Positions 40,670-48,853 of a DNA stretch of 64,000 nt are shown in pieces. Numbering within the stretch: the first letter of the stretch is position 1; every line of letters begins with the position of its first letter. The notes beneath the pieces were generated by a model, which did no database searches, had not been told where the DNA came from, and worked only from the letters and a program-made list of their open reading frames with translations. The DNA comes from an uncultured Curtobacterium sp. (GTDB taxonomy: Bacteria; Actinomycetota; Actinomycetes; Actinomycetales; Microbacteriaceae): the NCBI GenBank assembly GCA_913778205.1, contig CAJYUW010000051.1:20842-84841 (forward strand). Direction: 5' to 3'. The position numbers were made by a program, and so were the translations under genes.

Positions 40670-42303
40670 CGGGTCTCCTCCGAGGGGCCGGCGTTCGGCT
40701 CCCAACCGGCCTCGCGGAGGGCCTGGCGGGCCTCGTCGCGGGCGGAGTACGGCGTGCGGACGCCCTGGATGTCGCGGTAGTCCTGGTGACCGGGGCCGGC
40801 CCAGAGGATCGAGTCCCCCTCGCCGACGAGGCTCACTGCCTTGCGGATCGCGGCCTCGGGCGGGCTGACCTCGTGGAGCTCGTGGTCCGGGTACGCCGCA
40901 CGCGCGGCGTCGACCAGGGTCTTCCGGATGGACGCGGCGTCTTCGAAGCGCGGGTGGTGGTCCGTGATCACGAGGACGTCGCTGCCCGCTGCCGCCACGC
41001 GGGCCATGTCGGCGCGCTTCGTGGTGTCGCGGTCGCCGTCCGCTCCGAACAGCATGAGGACGCGACCGGGGGTGAACTGGCGGACGGCGGCGAGGGTGTT
41101 CTCGAACGCGTCGGGGCTGTGCCCGAAGTCGACGTACACGCTCGGCCCGTGCTCGCCGGAGACGCGCTCGGTCCGGCCGGGGAGGTAGCACTCGATCGCG
41201 CTGGTCGCCTCGCCGCGGGCCTCGCGCTCGTCCTCGTCGGGGTAGCGGCGGTGACCGGACTCGAGGGCCTGGGCGATGGCGCCGAGCTCGAAGCCGCCCT
41301 CGACGAGCATCACGATCGCGAGCGCGGCGTTCGCGGCCATGTGCCAGCCGATGAGCGGCACCCGGGTGGTCAGCTCGCGGCCCTCCGGCCCCGTCAGCCG
41401 GAACTCGGTGTAGGCCGCGTGCGCCGCGACGATGTCGACGTGCCACTCGGCCTCGACCTCGGGGTGCACCGTGATCGTCGTCACCGGGATGCGGGAGTCC
41501 TGGACCACCCGGTGGCCCCAGTCGGTGTCGAGCGACACGACGCCGCGGCGGGCGTGCTCGGGCTGGAAGAGCGGCAGCTTGGCCTGGTAGTACTCCTCCA
41601 TGTCGGCGTAGTCGTCGAGGTGGTCGTGCGACAGGTTGGTGAACCCGGCGACGTCGAACACGATGCCGTCGACGCGGTGCCGGCTGAGGGCCTGCGCGCT
41701 GACCTCGACGGCGACCGCACGGACCTCGGCCTCGCGCATGCGGGCGAGCAGGGCGTGCATCTCGCTCGCCTCGGGGGTCGTCAGACGGCTCGTGACACTG
41801 AGGCTGCCGATGTGGCGCTCGGCCGTGGAGCTCAGGCCGGCGACGAGACCGAGCTGCTTGAGGATGCCCTCCAGGATGTAGGAGGTGCTCGTCTTGCCGT
41901 TCGTGCCGGTCGTCGCGAAGAGCTGCGGGAGGTCGGTGGCCTCGTCCGCGTGGGTGCGGTACACCCACGCGGAGACGTCGCCGAGTGCGGCACGCGGGTC
42001 GTCGACCACGAGCACCGGCAGACCGGAGGGCTCCACCAGGGCGACACCGTCGGCGTCCGTCAGCACCGCGACGGCGCCGCGCTCGGCGGCCTCGGTCGCG
42101 AACTGGGCACCGTGGCGGTTCGCGCCGTGCACACCGACGAACAGGTCACCGGGCTGCACCTCGGCAGCGCTCAGGGTGACACCCGTGGTCTCGACGCCGT
42201 CGACCGAGCCGACGACGCGCAGCCCGAAGCCGTTCGCCAGTTCGGCGACCGATCGGGGGGTGGGGTGTTCGGGTCGGAGGACCGGGGGGATCCGTGCGGA
42301 CAA
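40666..42303 (-). CDS. murE: UDP-N-acetylmuramoyl-tripeptide synthetase MurE, non-DAP type
   Basis: A 545-aa Mur ligase adding the third stem residue. FATTGTNGKTSTSYIL (P-loop), TTPEASEMHALLARM, EVSAQALSRHRV and the carbamoyl-Lys segment YYQAKLPLF are present. At the amino-acid recognition site the usual DAP motif DNPR is replaced by DHHPR (VITDHHPRFEDA), which argues against meso-DAP. Group B peptidoglycan of Microbacteriaceae has homoserine, diaminobutyrate, ornithine or lysine at this point. The start is uncertain: TTG 42303 has AAGGAG close upstream; GTG codons near 42320 overlap the ftsI end. Confidence 0.92.
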   Translation of the reverse strand: MSARIPPVLRPEHPTPRSVAELANGFGLRVVGSVDGVETTGVTLSAAEVQPGDLFVGVHGANRHGAQFATEAAERGAVAVLTDADGVALVEPSGLPVLVVDDPRAALGDVSAWVYRTHADEATDLPQLFATTGTNGKTSTSYILEGILKQLGLVAGLSSTAERHIGSLSVTSRLTTPEASEMHALLARMREAEVRAVAVEVSAQALSRHRVDGIVFDVAGFTNLSHDHLDDYADMEEYYQAKLPLFQPEHARRGVVSLDTDWGHRVVQDSRIPVTTITVHPEVEAEWHVDIVAAHAAYTEFRLTGPEGRELTTRVPLIGWHMAANAALAIVMLVEGGFELGAIAQALESGHRRYPDEDEREARGEATSAIECYLPGRTERVSGEHGPSVYVDFGHSPDAFENTLAAVRQFTPGRVLMLFGADGDRDTTKRADMARVAAAGSDVLVITDHHPRFEDAASIRKTLVDAARAAYPDHELHEVSPPEAAIRKAVSLVGEGDSILWAGPGHQDYRDIQGVRTPYSARDEARQALREAGWEPNAGPSEETR

Positions 42304-42317
42304 GTGCTCCTTCTTCC

Positions 42318-44087
42318 TCACCACGTGGACGGGTACAGCTTCGCCTCGGACGCGGAGGGGGTTACTCGGTACTTCTCGAGCACCTGGGACATGAGGGTTC
42401 GGAACGCCGGAGCCGCACCGGACGAGAACTTGCTCGTCTGCGGCTTCGTGAACGTCACCGTGACAACATACTGGGGGTCTTCGGCAGGTGCCATTCCGGC
42501 CACCGAGATGATGCGCTGGCCGCCGTAGCCCTTCGCGCCCTCGGCCACCTCGGCCGTACCGGTCTTCGCCGCGACGTTGTAGCCGGAGATCGGCGCCATG
42601 CCGTTGAGCGTGCCGCCCCGGACGACGCTCTGGAGCATCCCGACCGTCTGTTCGGCGGCGCTGGCCGAGACGACCCGCTGGGGCTGCACGTCGGGCGCGT
42701 CGATCACCTTCCCGTCGGCGGTCTGGCACCCCTGGACGAAGTGGAGCGGGATCCGGACACCCTGGTTCGCGAGCGTCTGGTAGATGCTCGCGACCTGGAG
42801 CGCCGTCGTCGAGATGCCCTGCCCGAACATCGAGTTGATGTTGGTCTGGCTGTCCCAGGCGGGGCTCGCGCCGTACTGCATGCCCGGCTGACCCGGGTAG
42901 TCGATCGCCGACTGGGACTCGAACAGGCCGAACTTCCGCATGTAGTCGTAGCGCTGCTGCTTGGTCAGGCGTTCGCCGAGCTCGGTGATGCCGACGTTCG
43001 ACGAGTCCTGCAGGATCCCGGTGAGCGTCAGCTGCTCGGTCGGGTGGAACTCGGCGTCGTGGATCGACCCGCCCCACGGGAACGTCCGCGAGTACGGGAC
43101 GGTGGTGCCGTCGGTCGGGCTCGACTTGCCCTCGTTGATGAGGGCCGCGGCGATCGCGGCCTTGATCGTGGAACCGGGTTCGTACGTGTCCGTGATCGCG
43201 CGGGACCCGAACGCGCCCTTGTCCGTCGTCGCGTCCACGTCGTTGGGGTCGACGGTCGGCCAGTCGGCGACCGCGAGCACCTCACCGGTCTTCACCTTGA
43301 TGACCGTCGCCGTGGCGGACTGCGCCTGCAACTGCTTGCCCGCCGACGCGATCGTCTGGTTCGCCATGTATTGCAGGTCGCTGTCGATCGTCGTCTCGAG
43401 CGTCCCACCGTCCTTCGCCTGCTTCGTCGTCACGGTCGAGCCGGGGAGCTGCACGCCGTCTGCGCCGCGCTCGTACGTCTGCGACCCGTCCACCCCTGCC
43501 AGGCACCGGTCGTAGGCCAGCTCGAGGCCGGCCTGTGCGCCGTCGGTGCCGAGGAAGCCGGTGACGTTGCCCGTGGTCGCACCGGTCGGGTACACGCGGG
43601 CGGCCTGCGGTTGGGCGTAGACCCACGGGATCTGCAGTGCGGTGACGGCCTCGTAGTGCTTCACGTCGAGGCCCTTGACGAGGTACGCGAAGTCCGACTC
43701 CGGGTCCGCCGCGATGTTCTCCCGCATGACCTTCAGGTCACCGCCGGAGGCCGTGACGAGGGCGTCCAGCGCTGCGCCGACGCTGATCTCCTTGACCCGC
43801 GTGCCCCCGAGCTTCCCCCGGAACGCCGAGACCAGGCGGGGTGCCGTCGTGATGTTGTACCGGGTGACGCTGTCGGCGAGTTCGACCCCGTTCCGGTCGA
43901 CGATCGCCCCGCGGTCGCCGTAGACCGTGACCGGGATGCTCCGCTTCGCCGCCGATGCCTTGTCGAGGTCGGCGGCCTGGACCACCTGGATGTCGACGAG
44001 CCGGACGACGAACACCGCCACGAGGGCGATCACGGCCATCATCACCACGCTGTAGCGCAGTCGTCGGTTGCGGATCGTCTTGGTCAC
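42318..44087 (-). CDS. ftsI: septal peptidoglycan transpeptidase FtsI (class B PBP)
   Basis: A 589-aa class B penicillin-binding protein that cross-links septal wall with FtsW. A short cytoplasmic N-terminus (TKTIRNRRLRY) and one transmembrane helix (about 12-35) precede the dimerisation domain. Transpeptidase motifs: EPGSTIKAA (catalytic Ser near 306), DSSNVG (SxN near 362) and AAKTGTAE (KTG near 508). No PASTA domains are present. GTG 44087 has GGAAGGA 9 nt upstream and overlaps the 50-codon frame's stop by 4 nt. Confidence 0.96.
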   Translation of the reverse strand: MTKTIRNRRLRYSVVMMAVIALVAVFVVRLVDIQVVQAADLDKASAAKRSIPVTVYGDRGAIVDRNGVELADSVTRYNITTAPRLVSAFRGKLGGTRVKEISVGAALDALVTASGGDLKVMRENIAADPESDFAYLVKGLDVKHYEAVTALQIPWVYAQPQAARVYPTGATTGNVTGFLGTDGAQAGLELAYDRCLAGVDGSQTYERGADGVQLPGSTVTTKQAKDGGTLETTIDSDLQYMANQTIASAGKQLQAQSATATVIKVKTGEVLAVADWPTVDPNDVDATTDKGAFGSRAITDTYEPGSTIKAAIAAALINEGKSSPTDGTTVPYSRTFPWGGSIHDAEFHPTEQLTLTGILQDSSNVGITELGERLTKQQRYDYMRKFGLFESQSAIDYPGQPGMQYGASPAWDSQTNINSMFGQGISTTALQVASIYQTLANQGVRIPLHFVQGCQTADGKVIDAPDVQPQRVVSASAAEQTVGMLQSVVRGGTLNGMAPISGYNVAAKTGTAEVAEGAKGYGGQRIISVAGMAPAEDPQYVVTVTFTKPQTSKFSSGAAPAFRTLMSQVLEKYRVTPSASEAKLYPSTW

Positions 44088-44236
44088 GCGGCGCGGTCCT
44101 TCCCGGTGGTGGCGGTCCCGGTGCTCCCGAGGCCGCTGGTGGCGGTCCCGGTGCTGCCGGGCCCGCCGGTGGCGGTCCCGGCACGGCCGGGTCCGTCCGT
44201 GGCGGTCCCGGTGGCGGGCACCAGCTCCCTGGTCAC
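44084..44236 (-). CDS. possible small ORF of 50 codons between ftsL and ftsI, repetitive
   Basis: An open frame encoding 50 residues, starting MTRELVPATGTATDGPG and ending GTATTGKDRAA. Its GTG (44236-44234) overlaps the ftsL stop by 4 nt (GTGA), and its TGA (44086-44084) overlaps the ftsI GTG by 4 nt, exactly the coupling pattern used by other genes here. The interior consists of 10-residue repeats of GTATxGxGxx type, encoded by 30-bp tandem DNA repeats. It has no transmembrane segment and no recognised domain. It could be a genuine coupling peptide, a relic of FtsL or FtsI, or a non-coding repeat that happens to be open. I saw no homologue. Confidence 0.4.
   Translation of the reverse strand: MTRELVPATGTATDGPGRAGTATGGPGSTGTATSGLGSTGTATTGKDRAA
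44109..44215. repeat. 30-bp tandem repeat between ftsL and ftsI
   Basis: GGCGGTCCCG occurs at 44111, 44141, 44171 and 44201, exactly 30 bp apart, with unit variation elsewhere. There are no spacers of unrelated sequence, so this is not a CRISPR array. Confidence 0.9.
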
Positions 44237-44967
44237 CGGGTCGTGGGCGCCTGGAGCTGGTTCGGGTCGGACTCTACGGACGACTTCGGGGATGCCCCGT
44301 CCGACGCGCTGGCACCGCCGGTCTTCTCAGCGTCGGCCGTGCTCCCGCCGACACCCTCGGACGCGCCGGTGCCGTCGGCGGACCGCGCGCCGGTGCCGTC
44401 CGTGGACGCCGTCGCCCCGGAGCCCGCGGCGCCGGCCTCCTCGGCCGCGGCCTTCTCCGACCCCTTGGTGACCAGCGGCACGTCCTGCAGCAGCGAGTTC
44501 GGCACGAGGTTCTCGGTCGCCGCCGTCCCCTCGTCGGCCTTCGCCGGGGTGGGCGTCCCGTACACGCGGCCGGTCTCCGGGTCGAGGTAGACCGGCGTCG
44601 AGTTCGCGATCATGCCGAGGCCCTGGGCGTTCCGCGCGAGGTTCTGCGGGGAGTCCAGCACGCGGAGGTCCTCCGAGAGCGACTGCTGCGTGCGCGTGAG
44701 CTTCGTCTGTTCGGCGTCGAGCGAGCTGAGCGTGTACGCCCCCTGGCTGAGCACCATGCTGATGCCGAGCTGGGCCAGGAGCAGGATGCCGAGCGCCGAG
44801 ACGGCCACGATCGCGTAGGCGATGCGGGGGCGGGCACGACGCTGCGCCTTGCTCGGTGCGACCTCGACGAGCTCGGGCCGGTCCTGCCCGCCTGGCCGGT
44901 CCCGCTTCGTCGGTCGGGGCGCGCTGGACGGGACGACGGGGTCGACGAGTGCGAGGTTCGTGCTCAT
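44233..44967 (-). CDS. ftsL: cell division protein FtsL-like
   Basis: A 244-aa bitopic protein in the ftsL position between rsmH and ftsI. A ~50-residue basic cytoplasmic segment is followed by one transmembrane helix (YAIVAVSALGILLLAQLGISMVL) and a short coiled coil (LSSLDAEQTKLTRTQQSLSEDLRVLDSPQNLARNAQGLGM), the FtsL arrangement. The C-terminal ~90 residues are low-complexity Ala/Gly/Ser/Thr, much longer than E. coli FtsL. The ATG is 1 nt after the rsmH stop. It would bind FtsQ and FtsI in the divisome. Confidence 0.87.
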   Translation of the reverse strand: MSTNLALVDPVVPSSAPRPTKRDRPGGQDRPELVEVAPSKAQRRARPRIAYAIVAVSALGILLLAQLGISMVLSQGAYTLSSLDAEQTKLTRTQQSLSEDLRVLDSPQNLARNAQGLGMIANSTPVYLDPETGRVYGTPTPAKADEGTAATENLVPNSLLQDVPLVTKGSEKAAAEEAGAAGSGATASTDGTGARSADGTGASEGVGGSTADAEKTGGASASDGASPKSSVESDPNQLQAPTTR

Positions 44968-44968
44968 G

Positions 44969-45934
44969 TCACTTCCGGATCCGTTCGGCCGCGCGCAGGC
45001 GCACGGGGATGGCTCGGGGGTTGGCGGCGCGTTCGGCCTCGTCGGCCAGTTCCGCGCCCTTGATGACCAGCTGGAACGTGGGGCGGTGCTCGGGGAGCTC
45101 GACGGGCAGCCCCGCCGGCGCGGAGGACGTGGTGCGCGCGGCGAGCTCGCGCTTCACCATGCGGTCCTCGAGGGACTGGTAGGACTCGACGACGATCCGT
45201 CCGCCGACCGCGATCGCGTCGAGCGCTGCCGGGATGGCCCGTTCGAGGACGCTGAGCTCCGCGTTCACCTCGATGCGGAGCGCCTGGAACACGCGCTTCG
45301 CGGGGTGCCCCTGCCGCTGGATCGCCACCGGGGTCGCGTCGTGCAGCACCTGCACGAGGTCGCCGGACATCGTGAACGGCTTCGTGGCACGGCGGTCGAC
45401 GATCGCTCGGGCGTAGCGTCCGGCGAGCTTCTCCTCGCCGTACCGCTGGAAGATCCGGCGGAGCTCGCCCTCGTCGTAGGTCGCGAGGACGTCGGCCGCG
45501 GTCTGCCCCTCGGTCCGGTCCATGCGCATGTCGAGCGGGGCGTCCTGGCTGTAGGCGAAGCCGCGCTCGGCACGGTCGAGCTGCAGCGAGCTCACGCCGA
45601 GGTCGAACAGGACGCCGTCGACCTCGTCGAAGCCCTCGCCCTCGATCGCCTCCGCGATGCCGTCGTACACGGTGTGCACGAGGCGGACGCGGTCACCGAA
45701 GCGGGCGAGCCGGTCCCCCGCGATGCCGAGCGCGTCGGTGTCGCGGTCGAGCCCGATGACGGTGAGCTCCGGGAACCGCTCGAGCAGCCCCTCGGAGTGC
45801 CCACCCATCCCGAGCGTGGCGTCGACGACGACCTTGCCCGGGCCCTCGAGCGTCGGCGTGAACAGCTCGACGATGCGCTCGAGCATCACCGGCGTGTGCG
45901 GGAAGCGCTCCTGGTTCGGTTCGTTGTCGGCCAT
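44969..45934 (-). CDS. rsmH: 16S rRNA (cytosine(1402)-N(4))-methyltransferase
   Basis: A 321-aa SAM-dependent methyltransferase (MraW). [29 protein letters not shown] (SAM loop), [27 protein letters not shown] and [14 protein letters not shown] are signatures. ATG 45934 ([11 protein letters not shown]) is preferred; an ATG at 45976 adds 14 non-conserved residues. It follows mraZ by ~105 nt. It methylates 16S C1402 in the 30S subunit. Confidence 0.96.
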   Translation of the reverse strand: MADNEPNQERFPHTPVMLERIVELFTPTLEGPGKVVVDATLGMGGHSEGLLERFPELTVIGLDRDTDALGIAGDRLARFGDRVRLVHTVYDGIAEAIEGEGFDEVDGVLFDLGVSSLQLDRAERGFAYSQDAPLDMRMDRTEGQTAADVLATYDEGELRRIFQRYGEEKLAGRYARAIVDRRATKPFTMSGDLVQVLHDATPVAIQRQGHPAKRVFQALRIEVNAELSVLERAIPAALDAIAVGGRIVVESYQSLEDRMVKRELAARTTSSAPAGLPVELPEHRPTFQLVIKGAELADEAERAANPRAIPVRLRAAERIRK

Positions 45935-46040
45935 GTCAGCCCCTGTGCCTTCCGGGCCGCGGGTCCGGATCCCCATCCATGCGACCTGACGTCGGGGAAG
46001 TGACGTCAGGGCACCACGGCTGGGAGTCCCGATCCGCGGA

Positions 46041-46472
46041 TCAGAAGATCCCCGGGATCACCTCCTCGTCGTTGTCGGCGAAGCCCTCTTCGACCTCGGC
46101 GTAGTAGGCCTCCCACGCGGGGGTCGACCAGATCTCGGCACGGTCACCGGAGCCGATGACCGTCAGGTCCCGCTCGAGCCCCGCGTAGTCGCGGAGGTTC
46201 TGCGGGATCGTGACGCGGTTCTGCTTGTCGGGCTGCTCGGCGCTCGCTCCGGAGAGGAACAGGCGCATGTAGTCCCGGGTGCGCTTCGACGTCATCGGTG
46301 CGGTGCGGATGCGCTCGTGGAGTTCCTCGAACGTGTCCGCGCTGAAGACGACGACGCAGCGTTCCTGCCCACGGGTCATCACGAGCCCCCCGGACAGCTC
46401 GTCCCGGAACTTGGCGGGGAGGATCACGCGACCCTTCTCGTCGAGCTTCGGGGCGTAGGTACCGAGCAGCAC
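46041..46472 (-). CDS. mraZ: transcriptional regulator MraZ
   Basis: A 143-aa two-domain AbrB-like regulator that forms rings and represses the dcw cluster in E. coli. The two DNA-binding motifs are [16 protein letters not shown] (residues 11-26) and [16 protein letters not shown] (about 81-96). The start is GTG 46472 ([10 protein letters not shown]), with GGAGGGGAGG upstream. It heads the division cluster. GTGG repeats at 10-nt phasing overlap its predicted promoter (see 46492-46525). Confidence 0.96.
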   Translation of the reverse strand: MLLGTYAPKLDEKGRVILPAKFRDELSGGLVMTRGQERCVVVFSADTFEELHERIRTAPMTSKRTRDYMRLFLSGASAEQPDKQNRVTIPQNLRDYAGLERDLTVIGSGDRAEIWSTPAWEAYYAEVEEGFADNDEEVIPGIF

Positions 46473-46491
46473 GTCGGGCCTCCCCTCCGCT

Positions 46492-46525
46492 CCACCGGAC
46501 CGTTACTGGCCCCACTTTACTCCAC
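46492..46525 (-). promoter_or_regulatory. MraZ-box-like GTGG repeats over the mraZ promoter
   Basis: On the minus strand GTGG occurs at 46525, 46515 and 46495, spaced 10 and 20 nt, one helical turn apart. This resembles MraZ boxes (TGGG or AAAGTGG repeats) known from E. coli and mollicutes. A TAACGG -10 candidate (46505-46500) lies between the second and third copies, so binding would block polymerase. The leader would be about 20 nt with GGAGGGGAGG. Confidence 0.55.
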
Positions 46526-46622
46526 TCCCCTCCCCCTGCCCAGGATTCCGCTCCCGAAATCCCCCCTGTGACCCCAACTGGGGCGGTGCGACGCGGTGTG
46601 AACCGCCGCGCATGCATGCTTC

Positions 46623-46642
46623 AGCCCCGGAATTCCGGGGCT
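46623..46642. promoter_or_regulatory. 20-bp perfect palindrome upstream of mraZ
   Basis: AGCCCCGGAATTCCGGGGCT has perfect two-fold symmetry with no loop, more like a protein-binding site than a terminator. It is 151-170 nt upstream of mraZ, next to GTGGAGG repeats at 46662 and 46672. No other role is apparent. Confidence 0.4.
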
Positions 46643-46778
46643 GTGAGGTGCGGTGAAGGGCGTGGAGGAAAGTGGAGGACTTTCAGAGCCCGGCAACGGC
46701 CTGGAGGCGCGGCACACCCCCGCCACGCCGCTCACGTCCGTCGGGCGGCCACCCCGGCGCCGCGCGCGGGCCGCCCGG

Positions 46779-46870
46779 CGTTGGTCACACAACGTGCCGC
46801 TCACCTTCGGCGCCGCCGACACATCCTGCGACCAGGGCGACCCGCACGCGGCACGTCGTGCGACCGAACC
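46779..46870. repeat. 91-bp paired palindromic element, C1
   Basis: Left end CGTTGGTCACACAACGTGCC, inner copy TCCTGCGACCAG near 46823-46834, right end GGCACGTCGTGCGACCGAAC to 46870. Layout matches pair A, with one extra base. It is located upstream of mraZ. Confidence 0.75.
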
Positions 46871-46952
46871 CGGTCGACCGCCCCCACGTCTCGTGATCAG
46901 GCGAGCCGAACGCGCGCGGCGCAACGCTCCGCACCTCCGGCCGGCGCCGCGC

Positions 46953-47043
46953 ACTCGGTCGCAAGACATGCCGCTCACCTTCGGCACGGCCGACCCGTCG
47001 TACGACCAGGGCGCCCCGCACTCGGCACGTCGTGCGACCGGCC
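46953..47043. repeat. 91-bp paired palindromic element, C2
   Basis: Left end TCGGTCGCAAGACATGCCGC (from 46956), right end GGCACGTCGTGCGACCGGCC to 47043; same orientation as C1, offset 174 bp. The 82-nt spacer and the remaining 46473-47145 region show no gene. Confidence 0.75.
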
Positions 47044-47099
47044 GCCGCACGTCAACCGGCCCAGCGTCACGCACGCCGCCGGGCCCCGGACACACGAAA

Positions 47100-47127
47100 C
47101 GGGGCCGGTCCCGAAGGACCGACCCCG
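47100..47127 (-). terminator. terminator hairpin after the DUF3040 gene
   Basis: A 12-bp stem with one mismatch (47100-47111 with 47116-47127) and TTCG loop on the minus strand, followed by TTTCGTGT; 19 nt after the stop. This is the clearest intrinsic terminator in the window. Confidence 0.85.
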
Positions 47128-47145
47128 TGGAGGAGTGTGGAGGGG

Positions 47146-47535
47146 CTACTGCCCCTGCTCGTTGCGCTTGTCCCAGCGCTCGTTCATGCGGTCCATGAAC
47201 GAGCCGCCCGACGACGACTTCGGACCGGACGGCCGGCCGGACTTCGGCGTCCGACCCGGCTTCGCCTTCGGTGCACGCATGCCAGGGCGCAGCGCGAACA
47301 ACACGCCTGCGAGCATGATGACGAACCCGAGGATCCCCAGCAGGGGCTGGCGGATCACGAGCCCGACGACGACGACGGCCACGCCGGCGAGTGCACCGAG
47401 CACCCCGACCGCGATCGTCGTGTAGGTCGGTCGACCCTGGCGCCGCGTGACGCGCGCGACGAAGTCGGAGTCGTTCTGGTAGAGGCTGCGCTCCATCTCC
47501 TCGAGGAGGCGCTGCTCTTGCTCAGAGAGTGGCAT
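47146..47535 (-). CDS. DUF3040 domain membrane protein
   Basis: A 129-aa actinobacterial protein of unknown function. The conserved N-terminus MPLSEQEQRLLEEMERSLYQNDSDFV is followed by two transmembrane helices (TTIAVGVLGALAGVAVVVVGLV, PLLGILGFVIMLAGVLFAL) and a basic, disordered tail ending in MDRMNERWDKRNEQGQ. The family commonly sits next to mraZ in actinobacteria, which hints at a link to division, but no role is proven. It diverges from the polyprenyl synthetase gene. Confidence 0.92.
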   Translation of the reverse strand: MPLSEQEQRLLEEMERSLYQNDSDFVARVTRRQGRPTYTTIAVGVLGALAGVAVVVVGLVIRQPLLGILGFVIMLAGVLFALRPGMRAPKAKPGRTPKSGRPSGPKSSSGGSFMDRMNERWDKRNEQGQ

Positions 47536-47605
47536 CTGTGTTCCCTCTGTTCCTGGGATCGACGCAAGGTTTCGGTTGGCCGATTCTACGTCTCGACCGC
47601 TCCAC

Positions 47606-47611
47606 TAGGGT
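47606..47611 (+). promoter_or_regulatory. -10 hexamer for a probable leaderless polyprenyl synthetase transcript
   Basis: TAGGGT is followed by 7 nt and then GTG 47619, the spacing expected if transcription begins at the start codon. Confidence 0.5.
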
Positions 47612-47618
47612 AGGGAGT

Positions 47619-48737
47619 GTGGCTGAGAGTACGCGATTAGTGGACCTCGTTTCCGCACGGATCGAACGGGCACTGGACGAGCAGCGTGAACGGCTCCTCG
47701 CGATCAGCCCCGACCTCGCTCCGTTCGACGAGTACGCGCGGGACCTCCTGTCCGGTGGCAAGCGCTTCCGGGCCCTGTTCTGCTACTGGGGATGGCAGTC
47801 CGTGGCGGGTCGGTCGGGCTCGTTCGACCCCCTCGCGGAGGGCTCGCGGCAGACCACGGCCGAGGCCGTCGTCACCGTCGCCGCCGCACTGGAGGTCTTC
47901 CACGCGGCAGCCCTCGTGCACGACGACATCATGGACCGCTCGGACACCCGTCGTGGGCTCCCGGCGGTGCACCGTCGGTTCGAGGCGCTGCACCGCGATT
48001 CGGGCTTCACCGGCGACCGGGCACAGTACGGCACGAACTCGGCACTCCTGCTCGGGGACCTGCTGCTCTCCCTGAGCGACTCGGTCTTCGACGAGGGCCT
48101 CGCGCTCCTCGAGCCGGCCCGCGCCCGGGTGGTCCGCCAGGAGTTCCACGCGATGCGGCTCGACGTGACGGCGGGCCAGTACCTCGACGTGCACGAGGAG
48201 ACGGCCTGGCCGGCGATCGACGAGAGCGAGCACCTGCTCCGGGCGCAACGCGTCATCGTGTTCAAGTCCGCGAAGTACTCGGTCGAGGCCCCGCTCGTGA
48301 TCGGGGCGCTCGTGGCGGGGGCGAGCGAGGCGCAGCTCGAGGGGCTCCGCTCGTTCGGCCTCCCGCTCGGCGTGGCGTACCAGCTGCGCGACGACGTGCT
48401 CGGCGTCTTCGGCGACCCGGACGTCACGGGCAAGCCGGCCGGCGACGACCTGCGCGAGGGCAAGCGGACCGTCCTCATCGCGAGCGCGCGGAAGACCCTG
48501 CCGCCCGGGCCGCGCCAGCTGCTCGACGAACTCCTCGGCGACCCGGACCTCGACGAGGCCCAGGTGCAGATGCTCCGCGCGACCCTCACCGAGTCGGGTG
48601 CGGTGGCCGCGGTGGAGCGCTCGATCGACCGGCACGTCCAGCGCGCGAAGGCGGCCCTCCAGGCCGCGCCGCTCACCCCGTCGGCGCGCGAGCAGCTCGT
48701 CGCGCTGGCCGACACGGTCGTCCGCCGCGTCGCGTAG
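47619..48737 (+). CDS. polyprenyl (geranylgeranyl-type) diphosphate synthase
   Basis: A 372-aa trans-isoprenyl diphosphate synthase condensing IPP onto allylic diphosphates. LLSGGKRFRALFCYW, the first Asp-rich motif LVHDDIMDRSDTRRG (about 97-111), FKSAKYSVEAPL and the second motif YQLRDDVLGVFGDPDVTGKPAGDD are seen. The last form is typical of actinobacterial IdsA/GGPP synthases. The product may feed carotenoids, menaquinone side chain or polyprenyl carriers; chain length is inferred only. GTG 47619 starts VAESTRLVDL; a leaderless transcript is likely. Confidence 0.92.
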   Translation: MAESTRLVDLVSARIERALDEQRERLLAISPDLAPFDEYARDLLSGGKRFRALFCYWGWQSVAGRSGSFDPLAEGSRQTTAEAVVTVAAALEVFHAAALVHDDIMDRSDTRRGLPAVHRRFEALHRDSGFTGDRAQYGTNSALLLGDLLLSLSDSVFDEGLALLEPARARVVRQEFHAMRLDVTAGQYLDVHEETAWPAIDESEHLLRAQRVIVFKSAKYSVEAPLVIGALVAGASEAQLEGLRSFGLPLGVAYQLRDDVLGVFGDPDVTGKPAGDDLREGKRTVLIASARKTLPPGPRQLLDELLGDPDLDEAQVQMLRATLTESGAVAAVERSIDRHVQRAKAALQAAPLTPSAREQLVALADTVVRRVA

Positions 48738-48772
48738 CCGGGTCCGGCGCGCACCGACGCGACCACGTCGTC

Positions 48773-48814
48773 GGCCGGGAGGGACGGTGCGGGCCCGCAC
48801 CGCGCCTCCCGGCC
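48773..48814. repeat. GGACGGGAGGC-type palindrome, copy 5
   Basis: A palindrome with arms 48773-48793 and 48794-48814 (19 of 21 paired, centre GGGCCC). Here the core is GGCCGGGAGG. It lies between the convergent synthase gene and the Rv2175c-like gene. Confidence 0.75.
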
Positions 48815-48853
48815 GTCAGCGGTCGCGACCCACACCGGGCCGCGACGACACGA

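Noticed and set aside
44109..44215. Regular 30-bp repeats as a CRISPR array
   Set aside because: Units are directly adjacent with no unique spacers and no cas genes nearby.
46655..46685. GAGGAAAGT string suggesting RNase P RNA
   Set aside because: The surrounding sequence lacks the conserved rnpB helices and the remaining core motifs; the string belongs to a GTGGAGG repeat pair.
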